Notes: generated from the letters alone by a model not told the origin. 15,235 nucleotides of DNA from Actinomycetota bacterium (GCA_016870695.1 VGAV01000018.1:1-15235), one strand, 5' to 3'; counted from the first letter of the stretch, positions 8,869-15,235 are shown. Program-made: numbers and translations.

Positions 8869-9405
8869 ATGCCGAACAACCCCTTTGACCGCCTCCCTGA
8901 GGTCCCCGGCTTCACGCTCACCAGTGAGACCGTCCGCGACGGCGATGCCTTCGAGACGCCCCAGTACTCGGGAGCCTTCGGCGTTCCCGGTGGGGAAGAC
9001 GTCTCGCCGCAGCTGTCGTGGTCGGGCGCTCCCGAAGGAACCCAGAGCTACGCCGTCACGATGTACGACCCCGACGCACCAACCGGTTCGGGCTTCTGGC
9101 ATTGGGCCGTCGCCAACATCCCCGCGGCGACGACGGAGTTGCCCCTGCGCGCCGGAACCGCTGCCGGCGACCTCCTTCCCGAGGGTGCCTTCCAGTTGCC
9201 CAACGACGCCCGCGCCGCGCAGTACATCGGTGCCGCGCCGCCGGCCGGGCACGGTGAGCACCGCTACTTCCTCACCGTGCATGCCCTCGATGTCGCCGAC
9301 ATCGGTGTCCCCGCGGATGCCACCCCCGCCTTCCTCGGCTTCAACATGGCATCGCACATCCTCGGACGCGCAACGATCGTCGTCACCGGCAAGATTGACG
9401 ACTGA
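8869..9405 (+). CDS. YbhB/YbcL family (PEBP, Raf-kinase-inhibitor-like) protein
   Basis: 178 residues, the usual size, no signal peptide. The PEBP signatures are present in order. FALTSETV-like start residues (FTLTSETVRDG, 15-25) come first. Next are SPQLSWSGAPEGTQSYAV (46-63), DPDAP (67-71) with GFWHWAVANIP (75-85), and PPAGHGEHRYFLTVHALD (124-141). The fold has a conserved anion/phosphate pocket; bacterial members lack an established general function. ATG 8869 is preferred over the upstream in-frame ATG at 8845, which overlaps the -10 box; AAAGGAA lies 5 bases before 8869. A terminator at 9412 closes it as a single-gene unit, divergent from the GntR/FCD regulator. Confidence 0.88.
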   Translation: MPNNPFDRLPEVPGFTLTSETVRDGDAFETPQYSGAFGVPGGEDVSPQLSWSGAPEGTQSYAVTMYDPDAPTGSGFWHWAVANIPAATTELPLRAGTAAGDLLPEGAFQLPNDARAAQYIGAAPPAGHGEHRYFLTVHALDVADIGVPADATPAFLGFNMASHILGRATIVVTGKIDD

Positions 9406-9411
9406 TCCTCG

Positions 9412-9451
9412 GAGGGCGGGAAGCGAGATCGCTTTCCGCCCTCTCTCTTTC
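9412..9451 (+). terminator. Rho-independent terminator after the PEBP gene
   Basis: GAGGGCGGGAAGCG (9412-9425) pairs with CGCTTTCCGCCCTC (9430-9443), a 14-bp stem with a single G-T pair and a 4-base AGAT loop. TCTCTTT follows. It starts 6 bases after the PEBP stop codon. Confidence 0.8.
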
Positions 9452-9500
9452 CCCCGGGCGCTGCAGACGTGCGCCCCTTCTCGAAGTTCCAGGAGACCTC

Positions 9501-9929
9501 ATGGCCGCGACCGCACCGACCGTCGAACTCATCCACGTCACCACCGGCCCCGACGGCCTTACCGTGACCACGCGCTCCCCAGTACCCGAGATGACGATGA
9601 GGCCCGTCGGACCGGGAATCCCGCCGATATGGGCGAGCGACCCCCAACCCGAAGCGCGATCCTGGTCGATCTGGACTCTGCCGCCCGGTTGGCGTGGCGG
9701 ATGGCACCGCAACCCGAGCCGGCAGTGGGTCATGCCCATCAGCGGACGCTGGTGGGTAGAGACGCAAGACGGCGTCCGGACCGAGATGGGCCCCGGCGAA
9801 GCGCACCTCGGAGACGACACCAACGCCCTGCCTGACAGCACCGGACGCATCGGCCACGACTCCGGCGTCATCGGCGATCAACCCCTCGTCGTCATGATCG
9901 TCCGACTCGACGAGCACTCCCCCGCGTAA
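9501..9929 (+). CDS. Small cupin-domain protein
   Basis: 142 residues. PPGWRGGWHRNPSRQWVMPIS (split around residues 61-81) is a cupin motif 1 with His69 and Gln75 at metal-ligand positions. The sequence continues RWWVET, with Glu100 in GPGEAHLGDD, and a second motif with His119 (GHDSGVIGDQPLVVMIV). Such small single-domain cupins bind one metal ion and act as dioxygenases, isomerases or sensors; the reaction cannot be read from the sequence. ATG 9501 has AGGAG 6 bases upstream. It lies 57 bases after the PEBP terminator. Its last 38 bases overlap a minus-strand membrane ORF. Confidence 0.82.
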   Translation: MAATAPTVELIHVTTGPDGLTVTTRSPVPEMTMRPVGPGIPPIWASDPQPEARSWSIWTLPPGWRGGWHRNPSRQWVMPISGRWWVETQDGVRTEMGPGEAHLGDDTNALPDSTGRIGHDSGVIGDQPLVVMIVRLDEHSPA

Positions 9930-10101
9930 GCGAGCGGACGCCCAACCCAGCGACTCGACCCGCGCGCCGTATGAGCCTGCCGGTGGGCTCATCGGCGGGA
10001 GTCAGGGCTGCCATTGCAATTCCCCCAATCACGCCGAGCACACCGACGACGGCTAGAGCCCAGCCTGCTTTCGGGCTGTCTTGATCAGCCACGAGACTCA
10101 T
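9892..10101 (-). CDS. Small membrane protein, candidate immunity partner of the RHS tip
   Basis: 69 residues with one clear transmembrane segment (AGWALAVVGVLGVIGGIAMAA, ~12-32) after a short polar N-terminus. The C-terminus is Arg-rich (RLIRRAGRVAGLGVRS) and probably cytoplasmic by the positive-inside rule. I do not recognise a family. Its ATG (10101-10099) overlaps the TGA of the RHS tip (10100-10098) as ATGA, so it was translated directly after the toxin-like tip; immunity genes sit exactly there in RHS systems. The tail overlaps the cupin gene by 38 bases on the opposite strand and may not be native. It could also be a decayed leftover. Confidence 0.5.
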   Translation of the reverse strand: MSLVADQDSPKAGWALAVVGVLGVIGGIAMAALTPADEPTGRLIRRAGRVAGLGVRSLTRGSARRVGRS

Positions 10102-10858
10102 CCTCGCAGAAGGTCCGACGTCAGGCTCGAGGCAGCCTCACCTACGAGGAAACATCCAACCGCTAGGCCGAAGCCTGCGCCGAAGGTGGATACGCCTGCT
10201 GCTGCTACGCCTAGGCCGCACGCCGTCTCCACGACGAAGCCCACGGCATAGCTCGCCAAGTCTGTCTGCGTCAGCACGTTGTAAGTGCAGTACAGGAGGG
10301 TGGCGGATCCCACAAGACGAGCCGCCGCCGCAGCACCTGCGAGTCCGGCCGGGTCCGAGCCGCCGATGGGATTGCATGACGCGTACCCATAGGGGTTCTC
10401 TCTTGACCACTCGGATCAGCCTGCGTGAAACGGCCGAGAGTAGCGTCGTAGTATCTCGCGCCTAGCTTGTAGAGGCCGGAGCTGTCGAGTTCGCCGCCGA
10501 TGTAGCGAAGGATGTTGCCGGTGACGATGGCGTTTGTTTCAATCGCGCGGGACCCACCGTACGGCGAGTAGGAGTATCCACCCTAGTAGGCGCCGGCGTT
10601 GTTGAAGATGCCGATAATGGAGCCAAGGTGGTCGTTTACGTAGTAGCTCACGCTGGATCCCCGGGTACCGGTGGCGGAGCCGTCGGAGGTGCGTGTGGAC
10701 GCGTAAGTCTCGCCGACGTCGTTGCGGTCGGTGGTGGAGGTCAGCCACCCATTGGTGGAGAACTTCCATTTCTCCGCGGTCTTGTTGGACTCCGCCACGT
10801 ACCGGGCAGTAGTGGAATCGGCGTCCTTCCGCAGGGTCAAGTTGGACCGCTCACCGGG
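10098..10858 (-). pseudogene. RHS-repeat protein remnant with hydrophobic C-terminal tip
   Basis: The frame reads SNLTLRKDADSTTARYV and KWKFSTNGWLTSTTDRN, typical of RHS proteins. It then reads the core domain: YYVNDHLGSIIGIFNNAGAY, YSYSPYGG, LYKLGARYYDATLGRFTQADP, NPYGYASCNP and SDPAGL. A TAG at 10585-10583 replaces the expected Trp codon (C to T at 10584). An extra CT in the CTCTC run at 10398-10402 shifts the frame. The 5' part of the gene is missing, and a jump from NGWLTSTTDRN to the core suggests an internal deletion. After DPAGL an 80-residue glycine-rich hydrophobic tip (10340-10101) remains open to its own TGA. Intact RHS proteins deliver C-terminal toxins. Confidence 0.85.
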
Positions 10859-10893
10859 CCTGAGGCCCGAGGGACGCCTCACGCGCCCGCGGA

Positions 10894-11307
10894 TCAGGAG
10901 ACGCAGCGGACGTTCGTGACGGCGCCCGAGGTGTTCGACCACGAGCCGGCGATCGCGGTCGCGACGACCGAGCCGGACGACGTCCGCGCCTGCAGGTAGC
11001 CCGCCGAGCGGGCGTTCGCGATCGAGCCGACGGAGCTGAGGCCCGAGGTCGAATACGTGCCGCAGCTCGACCACGACAGCCGCGTCCCCGACAGGTTCGA
11101 GCCCGAGAAGGCGCAGATCGCGCCGGTCGCACAGCTGCCCACGGCCCTGTCGTGCTCGCCGCGCTTGTCGTGCTCCGGGACCTCCAGCACCATGCCCAGC
11201 TCCGGCCACTCCGCGTGGTGGGAGTCGATCGCGAACCCGCCGGGCACCTCGCGCAGGGCGTAGGCGACGTCGGGGTGCAGGTTGCTCGGGGTGGTGTCGT
11301 CGGTCAT
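10894..11307 (-). CDS. Peptidase inhibitor I36-like protein
   Basis: 137 residues. The C-terminal half has four cysteines (59, 65, 82, 135) and the pattern GSCATGAICAFSGSNLSGT, then LSWSSCG, then GSIANARSAGYL. This resembles the beta/gamma-crystallin-like I36 family of small Streptomyces metalloproteinase inhibitors (SMPI type). Unlike those, no signal peptide is seen: the N-terminus is acidic (MTDDTTPSNLHPDVAYALRE) and about 55 residues long before the domain. Either the protein stays inside the cell or leaves by another route. ATG 11307 overlaps the TGA of the preceding CU044_5270 gene as ATGA, making it the third gene of the sigma-factor operon. The target protease is unknown. Downstream lies the RHS remnant. 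Confidence 0.7.
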   Translation of the reverse strand: MTDDTTPSNLHPDVAYALREVPGGFAIDSHHAEWPELGMVLEVPEHDKRGEHDRAVGSCATGAICAFSGSNLSGTRLSWSSCGTYSTSGLSSVGSIANARSAGYLQARTSSGSVVATAIAGSWSNTSGAVTNVRCVS

Positions 11308-12314
11308 CGCATTCCGTTCTTCCAGGCGTCGACGTCCCACAGGATGTACTCCGCGACCGAGTCGGCGGGGAGCTTCAACGCGGGATCGGCGTCTCGGAGG
11401 GTGTCTTCCAGGCCGAGGATCCGGCCGGTCTCGGTCGAGATCAGCAGCGCCAGCTCGTGCGAGGCGATACCCGAGGGGACGCCCGCGACAGCCACGGCGG
11501 GGCGCCCCAGCCGGTCCGTGGTCTCGCCCAGCACGGTCGCGTCGGGGGCGGCCTCCACGACATCGAGGAGCGCGGACTCCTGCGCGTCGGTCAACGTCCA
11601 CTCCTCGAGCATGCGGCGCGCACCGACGATCGCGTCGGCGGCCTCGATCTCGTCGGCGCCGGTGACGAGACGGATCCAGTCCGCCATGGCATCCGGGGTC
11701 GCCTCCGGGGTCTCGAAGGAGATGGGGGAGTACTGTCCGCGCCGGAACGTCAGCTCGCTGATGAGGGTTCCGGGTGTGGGGTCCGTGCTGGGCACGGTGT
11801 CGCCGGCGGCGTTGGTCGCCTCGGCGGCCGTCGTCACGATCTGGCCGGACAGGTCGGCGTTCCAGCGCAGGTCGACCCACTCCCGACGGAAGACGGTCGC
11901 CGCGTCGGCGTCGTCGGCCGTCGCGGAGAAGTACCAGCCGAGCGAGAGCGAGCGGCGCTCGCTGCTGTTCACCCCGCCGGCCTCGGCGAGCCGGTCCTGC
12001 GCCTCGTCGATGACCTCCGCGACGGAGTCCGACACCGGTCGATAGGCCAGAGGGTCGGGCGTGAGGGCCGACGCGGAGGGCGCGGGCGCGGCGACGACCC
12101 CCACGACGACCGCGAGCAGCACGGCGACGCAGGCGGCGACCACGCCGGGAACGGCGAAGCGCCGGCGGGCGCGCGGGGCGCGACGGGCGCCCGCGGCGGG
12201 GCGACCGACGATCTCGCGCACGCGGCGCTCCGCGTCGAGCGGCAGCGGCGCGTCGACGGGCGTGCGGGCGGGGTCGAGCCGCCGGAGGGCGTCAGCGAGG
12301 GCGTCGTCGCTCAT
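11304..12314 (-). CDS. CU044_5270 family membrane protein (probable sigma-factor partner)
   Basis: 336 residues. An Arg-rich cytoplasmic part (1-~52, including RRAPRARRRF) is followed by one transmembrane helix (VVAACVAVLLAVVVGVVAA, ~57-76) and a large extracytoplasmic domain. That domain has YRPVSDSVAEVIDEAQDRLA and ends ALKLPADSVAEYILWDVD. This architecture and position match CU044_5270 proteins, found next to ECF sigma genes in actinobacteria and presumed to act like anti-sigma factors or sensors; biochemical proof is scarce. No zinc HxxxCxxC anti-sigma motif is visible in the cytoplasmic part. ATG 12314 lies inside the end of the sigma gene (23-bp overlap), so translation is coupled. The stop overlaps the next start. 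Confidence 0.8.
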   Translation of the reverse strand: MSDDALADALRRLDPARTPVDAPLPLDAERRVREIVGRPAAGARRAPRARRRFAVPGVVAACVAVLLAVVVGVVAAPAPSASALTPDPLAYRPVSDSVAEVIDEAQDRLAEAGGVNSSERRSLSLGWYFSATADDADAATVFRREWVDLRWNADLSGQIVTTAAEATNAAGDTVPSTDPTPGTLISELTFRRGQYSPISFETPEATPDAMADWIRLVTGADEIEAADAIVGARRMLEEWTLTDAQESALLDVVEAAPDATVLGETTDRLGRPAVAVAGVPSGIASHELALLISTETGRILGLEDTLRDADPALKLPADSVAEYILWDVDAWKNGMR

Positions 12315-12819
12315 AGGACGCCTCCGTTCCCTCGGCGGCGGGGGCTTCCGACAACAGGGGGCGAAGCTTCGCGCGGACGCGGTTCAGCCGCGTCCACACC
12401 GCGCCGTCCGACATCTCCAGGACCACGGCGATGTCCGCTGCGGACAGGTCCTCCCAGTAGGTCAGCCAGAGGATCTCGCGGTCCCGCTCCGGCAGCGCCT
12501 TCATGGCATCCAGGAGTCGAGCGGTCATGACGGCGGACCCGTCCGTGGACCGGGTGCGCGCCTCGTCGTGCAGATGCGACCACAGCGCCTCCTCCCGGTC
12601 TCGTCGTCGGTATTCGTTCGCGATGAGATTGCGCGCGGTGCGGTAGAGCCACGGGAGACCGAACGGCTCGCCGGGCACCCGCTTCGCCCACGCGATCTCG
12701 AAGCAGTCCATCGTGAGGTCGGCAGCGGCCTCGGCGTGAGAGACGCGTCGCTCGATGAAACGCCGGACGGGGGTGTAGTGCTCCCGGAAGAGCGCCACGA
12801 AGTCCGTCTCGTCGGTCAC
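12292..12819 (-). CDS. ECF RNA polymerase sigma factor
   Basis: 175 residues. Sigma region 2 covers ~8-75: FVALFREHYTPVRRFIERRV, ADLTMDCFEIAW, then WLYRTARNLIANEYRRR. Region 4 covers ~102-156: LLDAMKALPERDREILWLTY, then LSAADIAVVLEMSDGAVWTR as the -35-binding helix-turn-helix. No extra C-terminal domain is present. GTG 12819 is preferred over an in-frame ATG at 12891 because GCGAGGAC precedes it and the added 24 residues would lie in the promoter zone. First gene of the operon with the CU044_5270 and I36-like genes. It should direct RNA polymerase to a small set of promoters, probably including its own. Confidence 0.9.
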   Translation of the reverse strand: MTDETDFVALFREHYTPVRRFIERRVSHAEAAADLTMDCFEIAWAKRVPGEPFGLPWLYRTARNLIANEYRRRDREEALWSHLHDEARTRSTDGSAVMTARLLDAMKALPERDREILWLTYWEDLSAADIAVVLEMSDGAVWTRLNRVRAKLRPLLSEAPAAEGTEASYERRRPR

Positions 12820-12868
12820 CGAATCGTCCTCGCGATGTGTCGATCGGGCTGTGTTGCCCAGAGCCGAA

Positions 12869-12876
12869 TCCTTACA
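12869..12876 (-). promoter_or_regulatory. TGTAAGGA element upstream of the sigma gene
   Basis: TGTAAGGA lies on the minus strand at 12876-12869, about 50 bases before the sigma start. The same 8 bases occur on the plus strand at 12910-12917, so the two copies point away from each other. Either could be the -35 of an autoregulated ECF promoter. No convincing -10 was settled. Confidence 0.4.
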
Positions 12877-12984
12877 GATCGACATGTCCAAAGAAAATTC
12901 ATGACGCCGTGTAAGGAAGCCGGCCGCGACGACACAGCACAGGTGGGGGTGGGTGCCGACTCCGGCTTCGAGGAGGCACCCGCA

Positions 12985-13060
12985 CGCCCGCCCCGTCGAT
13001 GTTCGGGCCAGACGTCGGGCGGGCGAGGGGTTGTGCCGCGTGGGGGTGGCACAACCCCTC
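12985..13060. repeat. Tandem strong inverted repeats
   Basis: CGCCCGCCC (12985-12993) pairs with GGGCGGGCG (13017-13025). Immediately after, GAGGGGTTGTGCC (13025-13037) pairs perfectly with GGCACAACCCCTC (13048-13060), a 13-bp stem with a GCGTGGGGGT loop. There is no T-tract on the plus-strand side. The hairpins lie between divergent genes, where a terminator has no obvious purpose, so a leader RNA structure or transcription insulator is possible. Confidence 0.6.
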
Positions 13061-13207
13061 GGATCCTCCGTCGGGGATGCCGCTCGGCTCGCGCGCCCGA
13101 CCTCGCCGGTCTCATCGGAATTGTCGGTCCGCTCTTGCGCGCAACCCCTCCGCGGCGGCGCGGCCGATCCCGTTGACTGGGGTCTCCGGCAGAGCGAGGA
13201 GACCCGC

Positions 13208-14620
13208 GTGGATCACGACAGCATCGACAGCTACGACGTCGCCGTCATCGGCGCCGGCCCGGCGGGCACCGCCGCCGCCCTGCGCGCAGCCGAGCTGGGG
13301 GCGCGGGTCGTCGTCCTCGAGGCCGGCCGTGTCGGCGGCACGTGCGTGAACACGGGCTGCGTGCCGACCCGCGTCCTCGCCAAGACCGCTCGCCTCATGC
13401 GCGAGACCCGCTCGGCGGACGACTACGGCATCGTGGTCGACGAACCGCGCATCGACTGGCCCGCGGTCGTCTCGCGCGTGCACGAACGGGTGGATGCCGT
13501 GCGCTCCATCAAGCGCGAGGCGGAGAGGTTCGCCGCCGCCGGTGTCGACCTCGTCCACGAGGGGCGCGCCCGTTTCGTGGACGACCGGACGCTCGTGCTC
13601 GACAGCGGGCGCCGCGTCCGCGCCGAGTCGATCCTCGTGTGCGTCGGCGGCCACTCCCGCCGCCTCCCCATCCCCGGTGCCGAGCTGGCCACCGTCCCCG
13701 AGGACGTCCTGTCGCTCACCGAGCTGCCGCGGCGCGTCGCCGTGATCGGCGCGGGCAACACCGGCGCGCAGCTGGTGACCGTCTTCAGCTCCTTCGGCTC
13801 GGAGGTCACGCTGCTCGACGTCGCGCCGCGCGTCCTCATCGCCTCGGATGCCGCGATCTCGGACGCCATCGCCACCTCGCTCTCGGGTCACGGCGTCGAC
13901 GTGCACGCCGGCATCGAGACGGTGGAACGGCTCAAGCGCACCGACGACGGGGCCATCGCCCTGACCTGGCGCGGGGACGGGGAGAGCCGACGCATCGAGG
14001 TCGACGTCGTCATCATGGCCACCGGCTGGCCCGCCGACGTCGAGGACCTCGGCCTCGAGAACGCCGGCGTCGACATCGAGCGCTCCGCGATCCCCGTCGA
14101 CAAGTACTTCCGCACGATCGTGCCGCACATCCTCGCCGTGGGCGACGCCAACGGCCGCGACATGCTCGTGCAGGCCGCCCAGTTCGAGGGCGAGGCGGCG
14201 GCCGAGAACGCCGTGCTCGGCGCGAACCGTCGCACCCCGCACCACCTGCTGCCCGCCGGAGGCTTCACCGACCCGGACTACGCGGGCGTCGGCTTCACCG
14301 AGGAGCAAGCCCGCGATCGCGACCCGTCGTGCGTCGTCGCGACCGTGCGCTTCGCCGACCTCGACCGCGCCGTCATCGACGACCGGGAGCGGGGCTTCCT
14401 CAAGCTCATCGCCGACCGGCGCCGGGAGCTCATCCTGGGCGCGCACGCCGTCGGCGAGAACGCCGTCGAGGTCATCCAGTCGGTGACGACGGCGATGGCC
14501 GCCGGCATCGACGTGGCCACCCTGGCGGGAGTGCGTTTCGCTTATCCGACGTACAGCGCGGTCATCGGGATGGCCGCCCGGTCGCTCCTGCACGAGGAGG
14601 AGCCCGGGCACCTCGAGTGA
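13208..14620 (+). CDS. FAD/NAD(P)-dependent disulfide-reductase-family oxidoreductase
   Basis: 470 residues with the dihydrolipoamide dehydrogenase/mercuric reductase architecture. The FAD Rossmann motif is VIGAGPAG (13-20). The redox pair Cys46/Cys51 lies in GGTCVNTGCVPTR. The NAD(P) motif VIGAGNTG, ATGWPADV and the second FAD motif HILAVGDANG follow, then a C-terminal dimerisation domain. The catalytic HPTxxE of classical members is replaced by Tyr446-Pro-Thr-Tyr-Ser-Ala451, so both the His and the Glu base are gone. The C-terminus also lacks the CC pair of MerA. It is therefore unlikely to be a normal lipoamide dehydrogenase; an NAD(P)H oxidoreductase with a different acceptor is likely. 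GTG 13208 is chosen because GAGGAG (13196-13201) lies 6 bases upstream. Confidence 0.85.
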   Translation: MDHDSIDSYDVAVIGAGPAGTAAALRAAELGARVVVLEAGRVGGTCVNTGCVPTRVLAKTARLMRETRSADDYGIVVDEPRIDWPAVVSRVHERVDAVRSIKREAERFAAAGVDLVHEGRARFVDDRTLVLDSGRRVRAESILVCVGGHSRRLPIPGAELATVPEDVLSLTELPRRVAVIGAGNTGAQLVTVFSSFGSEVTLLDVAPRVLIASDAAISDAIATSLSGHGVDVHAGIETVERLKRTDDGAIALTWRGDGESRRIEVDVVIMATGWPADVEDLGLENAGVDIERSAIPVDKYFRTIVPHILAVGDANGRDMLVQAAQFEGEAAAENAVLGANRRTPHHLLPAGGFTDPDYAGVGFTEEQARDRDPSCVVATVRFADLDRAVIDDRERGFLKLIADRRRELILGAHAVGENAVEVIQSVTTAMAAGIDVATLAGVRFAYPTYSAVIGMAARSLLHEEEPGHLE

Positions 14621-14624
14621 GGGA

Positions 14625-14879
14625 TCAGAACCTCTCGTACAGGTCCGTGGCGGTCAGGCCCGTGCCGCCGATCGCGTGGACGCCCGGGGCGGGGTGCAGC
14701 TCGTAGACGTCGCCGCTCTTCAGCAGCGTCGCCGTGTAGTCCATGCGGGTATCGAGCTTGACCTCGAAGCGGTCCGTGTCGATGAGGCGGAGCGTCACGA
14801 CGGCCCCGCTGCGCGCGAGGAAGCTGACCTCCTTCTCGTGCGCCGTCGGAAGGGGGATCACGGGTTCGTCGGCGCTCAT
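14625..14879 (-). CDS. Small uncharacterised protein
   Basis: 84 residues, no signal peptide or membrane segment. The middle alternates charged and hydrophobic residues (VVTLRLIDTDRFEVKLDTR), suggesting a small beta-barrel or beta-sheet domain, and the C-terminus reads GGTGLTATDLYERF. I do not recognise the family. ATG 14879 has GGGGG just upstream as a weak ribosome site. It converges on the flavoprotein with only 4 bases between stop codons and no terminator. It may be co-transcribed with the epimerase gene upstream (58-base gap). Confidence 0.65.
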   Translation of the reverse strand: MSADEPVIPLPTAHEKEVSFLARSGAVVTLRLIDTDRFEVKLDTRMDYTATLLKSGDVYELHPAPGVHAIGGTGLTATDLYERF

Positions 14880-14937
14880 CCCCCGAGTGTGACACGGCGC
14901 GACGGGGCCGGGGCGATCGCGACGGACGCGGGCCCGG

Positions 14938-15235
14938 TCAGCGGTGGTCGCGCCAGGAGTGCTGCGGGTCGTACCCGAGCAGGCGACGCGCCTTATCGAT
15001 CGAGAGGAGCGTGTCGTTCGTCCCCAGGTCGCCCCTCGTCGGGACGCCGGGGAACACCTCCGCGACGAGCTCGTCGTTGCTGCGGGTCATCACGGTGTCG
15101 GCCGCGGCGATGATGAAGCGGTCGAAGCCGGCGGGCGCGTTCTCGAGTGCGCGCTGTACGGCCTGGGCGCCGTCGCGGGCGTCGATGTAGCCCCAGAGGT
15201 TCCACTTGCGCGTCGTGGCGTCCTCGTCGAAGGGG
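14938..15235 (-). CDS. NAD-dependent epimerase/dehydratase, C-terminal part
   Basis: The minus strand is open from the window edge to TGA at 14940-14938 and gives the last 98 residues. WNLWGYIDARDGAQAVQRALE is the typical C-terminal segment of extended short-chain dehydrogenases (the WGYxDxRD pattern followed by a helix). FDRFIIAAADTVMTRSNDEL and a closing helix-turn DKARRLLGYDPQHSWRD follow. These enzymes act on nucleotide sugars or related substrates with NAD(P) bound at the N-terminus, which lies outside the window, so the substrate cannot be judged. Confidence 0.85.
   Translation of the reverse strand, partial: PFDEDATTRKWNLWGYIDARDGAQAVQRALENAPAGFDRFIIAAADTVMTRSNDELVAEVFPGVPTRGDLGTNDTLLSIDKARRLLGYDPQHSWRDHR

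Larger units (their letters stand above)
12820..13207. other. Divergent intergenic region, no gene
   Basis: 388 bases between the sigma start and the flavoprotein start. It holds two divergent TGTAAGGA copies (12869-12876, 12910-12917), tandem strong inverted repeats (12985-13060) and a TTGACT at 13173-13178 without a matching -10. The long plus-strand frame crossing it has biased Arg/Pro composition and lacks a good start. I see no RNA gene. Confidence 0.6.

Noticed and set aside
10539-10769. His/Arg-rich minus-strand frame overlapping the RHS remnant
   Set aside because: Out-of-frame reading of RHS codons; the RHS frame gives recognisable core motifs.
12953-13207. N-terminal extension of the flavoprotein up to 12953
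   Set aside because: Arg/Pro-rich translation through the hairpin region; the family starts at the FAD motif, and GTG 13208 has a good GAGGAG site.
13112-14611. Long minus-strand frame opposite the flavoprotein
   Set aside because: Antisense shadow with low-complexity Val/Asp/Gly/Arg composition; no ribosome site or motif.

Overview
The window is high-GC DNA (roughly two thirds G+C by eye) with GTG starts, GAGGAG/AAGGAG ribosome sites and frequent GGATGCC/GCATCC words. It encodes an ECF sigma factor with a CU044_5270-type partner and a bglF-bglA-bglG operon arranged as in Corynebacterium. This points to an actinobacterium, most likely Microbacteriaceae (Microbacterium-like); the genus is inference.

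Layout. Positions 1-1113 look like an accessory scar: the tail of an unidentified gene, about 390 bases of palindrome-rich non-coding DNA, a small unrecognised ORF that runs into the antisense of an ArsR-type regulator, and that regulator itself, which is frameshifted. Positions 1168-3572 hold a minus-strand pair (fumarylacetoacetate hydrolase-family enzyme, then a DUF5519 protein) and a divergent GntR regulator. A clear minus-strand promoter and 10-bp-phased ATTGATA repeats lie between them.

Positions 3585-8117 are the best understood part: a complete beta-glucoside PTS operon. It has a promoter, an RNA antiterminator (RAT) site overlapping a leader terminator, the EIIBCA permease bglF, the 6-phospho-beta-glucosidase bglA, the PRD antiterminator bglG and an HPr gene. 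The model is that the permease imports and phosphorylates beta-glucosides, BglA splits the 6-phosphate product, and BglG reads PTS state (HPr and EIIB) and opens the leader terminator. No Enzyme I gene is present.

Positions 8114-9929 hold a GntR/FCD regulator (minus), a divergent PEBP/YbhB-family gene behind a strong promoter embedded in inverted repeats, a rho-independent terminator and a cupin gene. Positions 9892-10858 (minus) are a decayed RHS/polymorphic-toxin remnant with one in-frame stop and one frameshift. Its hydrophobic C-terminal tip overlaps by ATGA a small membrane protein that may be its immunity partner.

Positions 10894-12819 (minus) form a three-gene, translationally coupled operon: ECF sigma factor, a single-pass CU044_5270 family protein, and a cysteine-containing peptidase-inhibitor I36-like protein. 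After a 388-base gap with two strong hairpins comes a flavin disulfide-reductase-like protein (13208-14620) lacking the usual C-terminal His-Glu dyad. A small uncharacterised protein and the C-terminal end of an NAD-dependent epimerase/dehydratase (cut by the window edge) finish the window.
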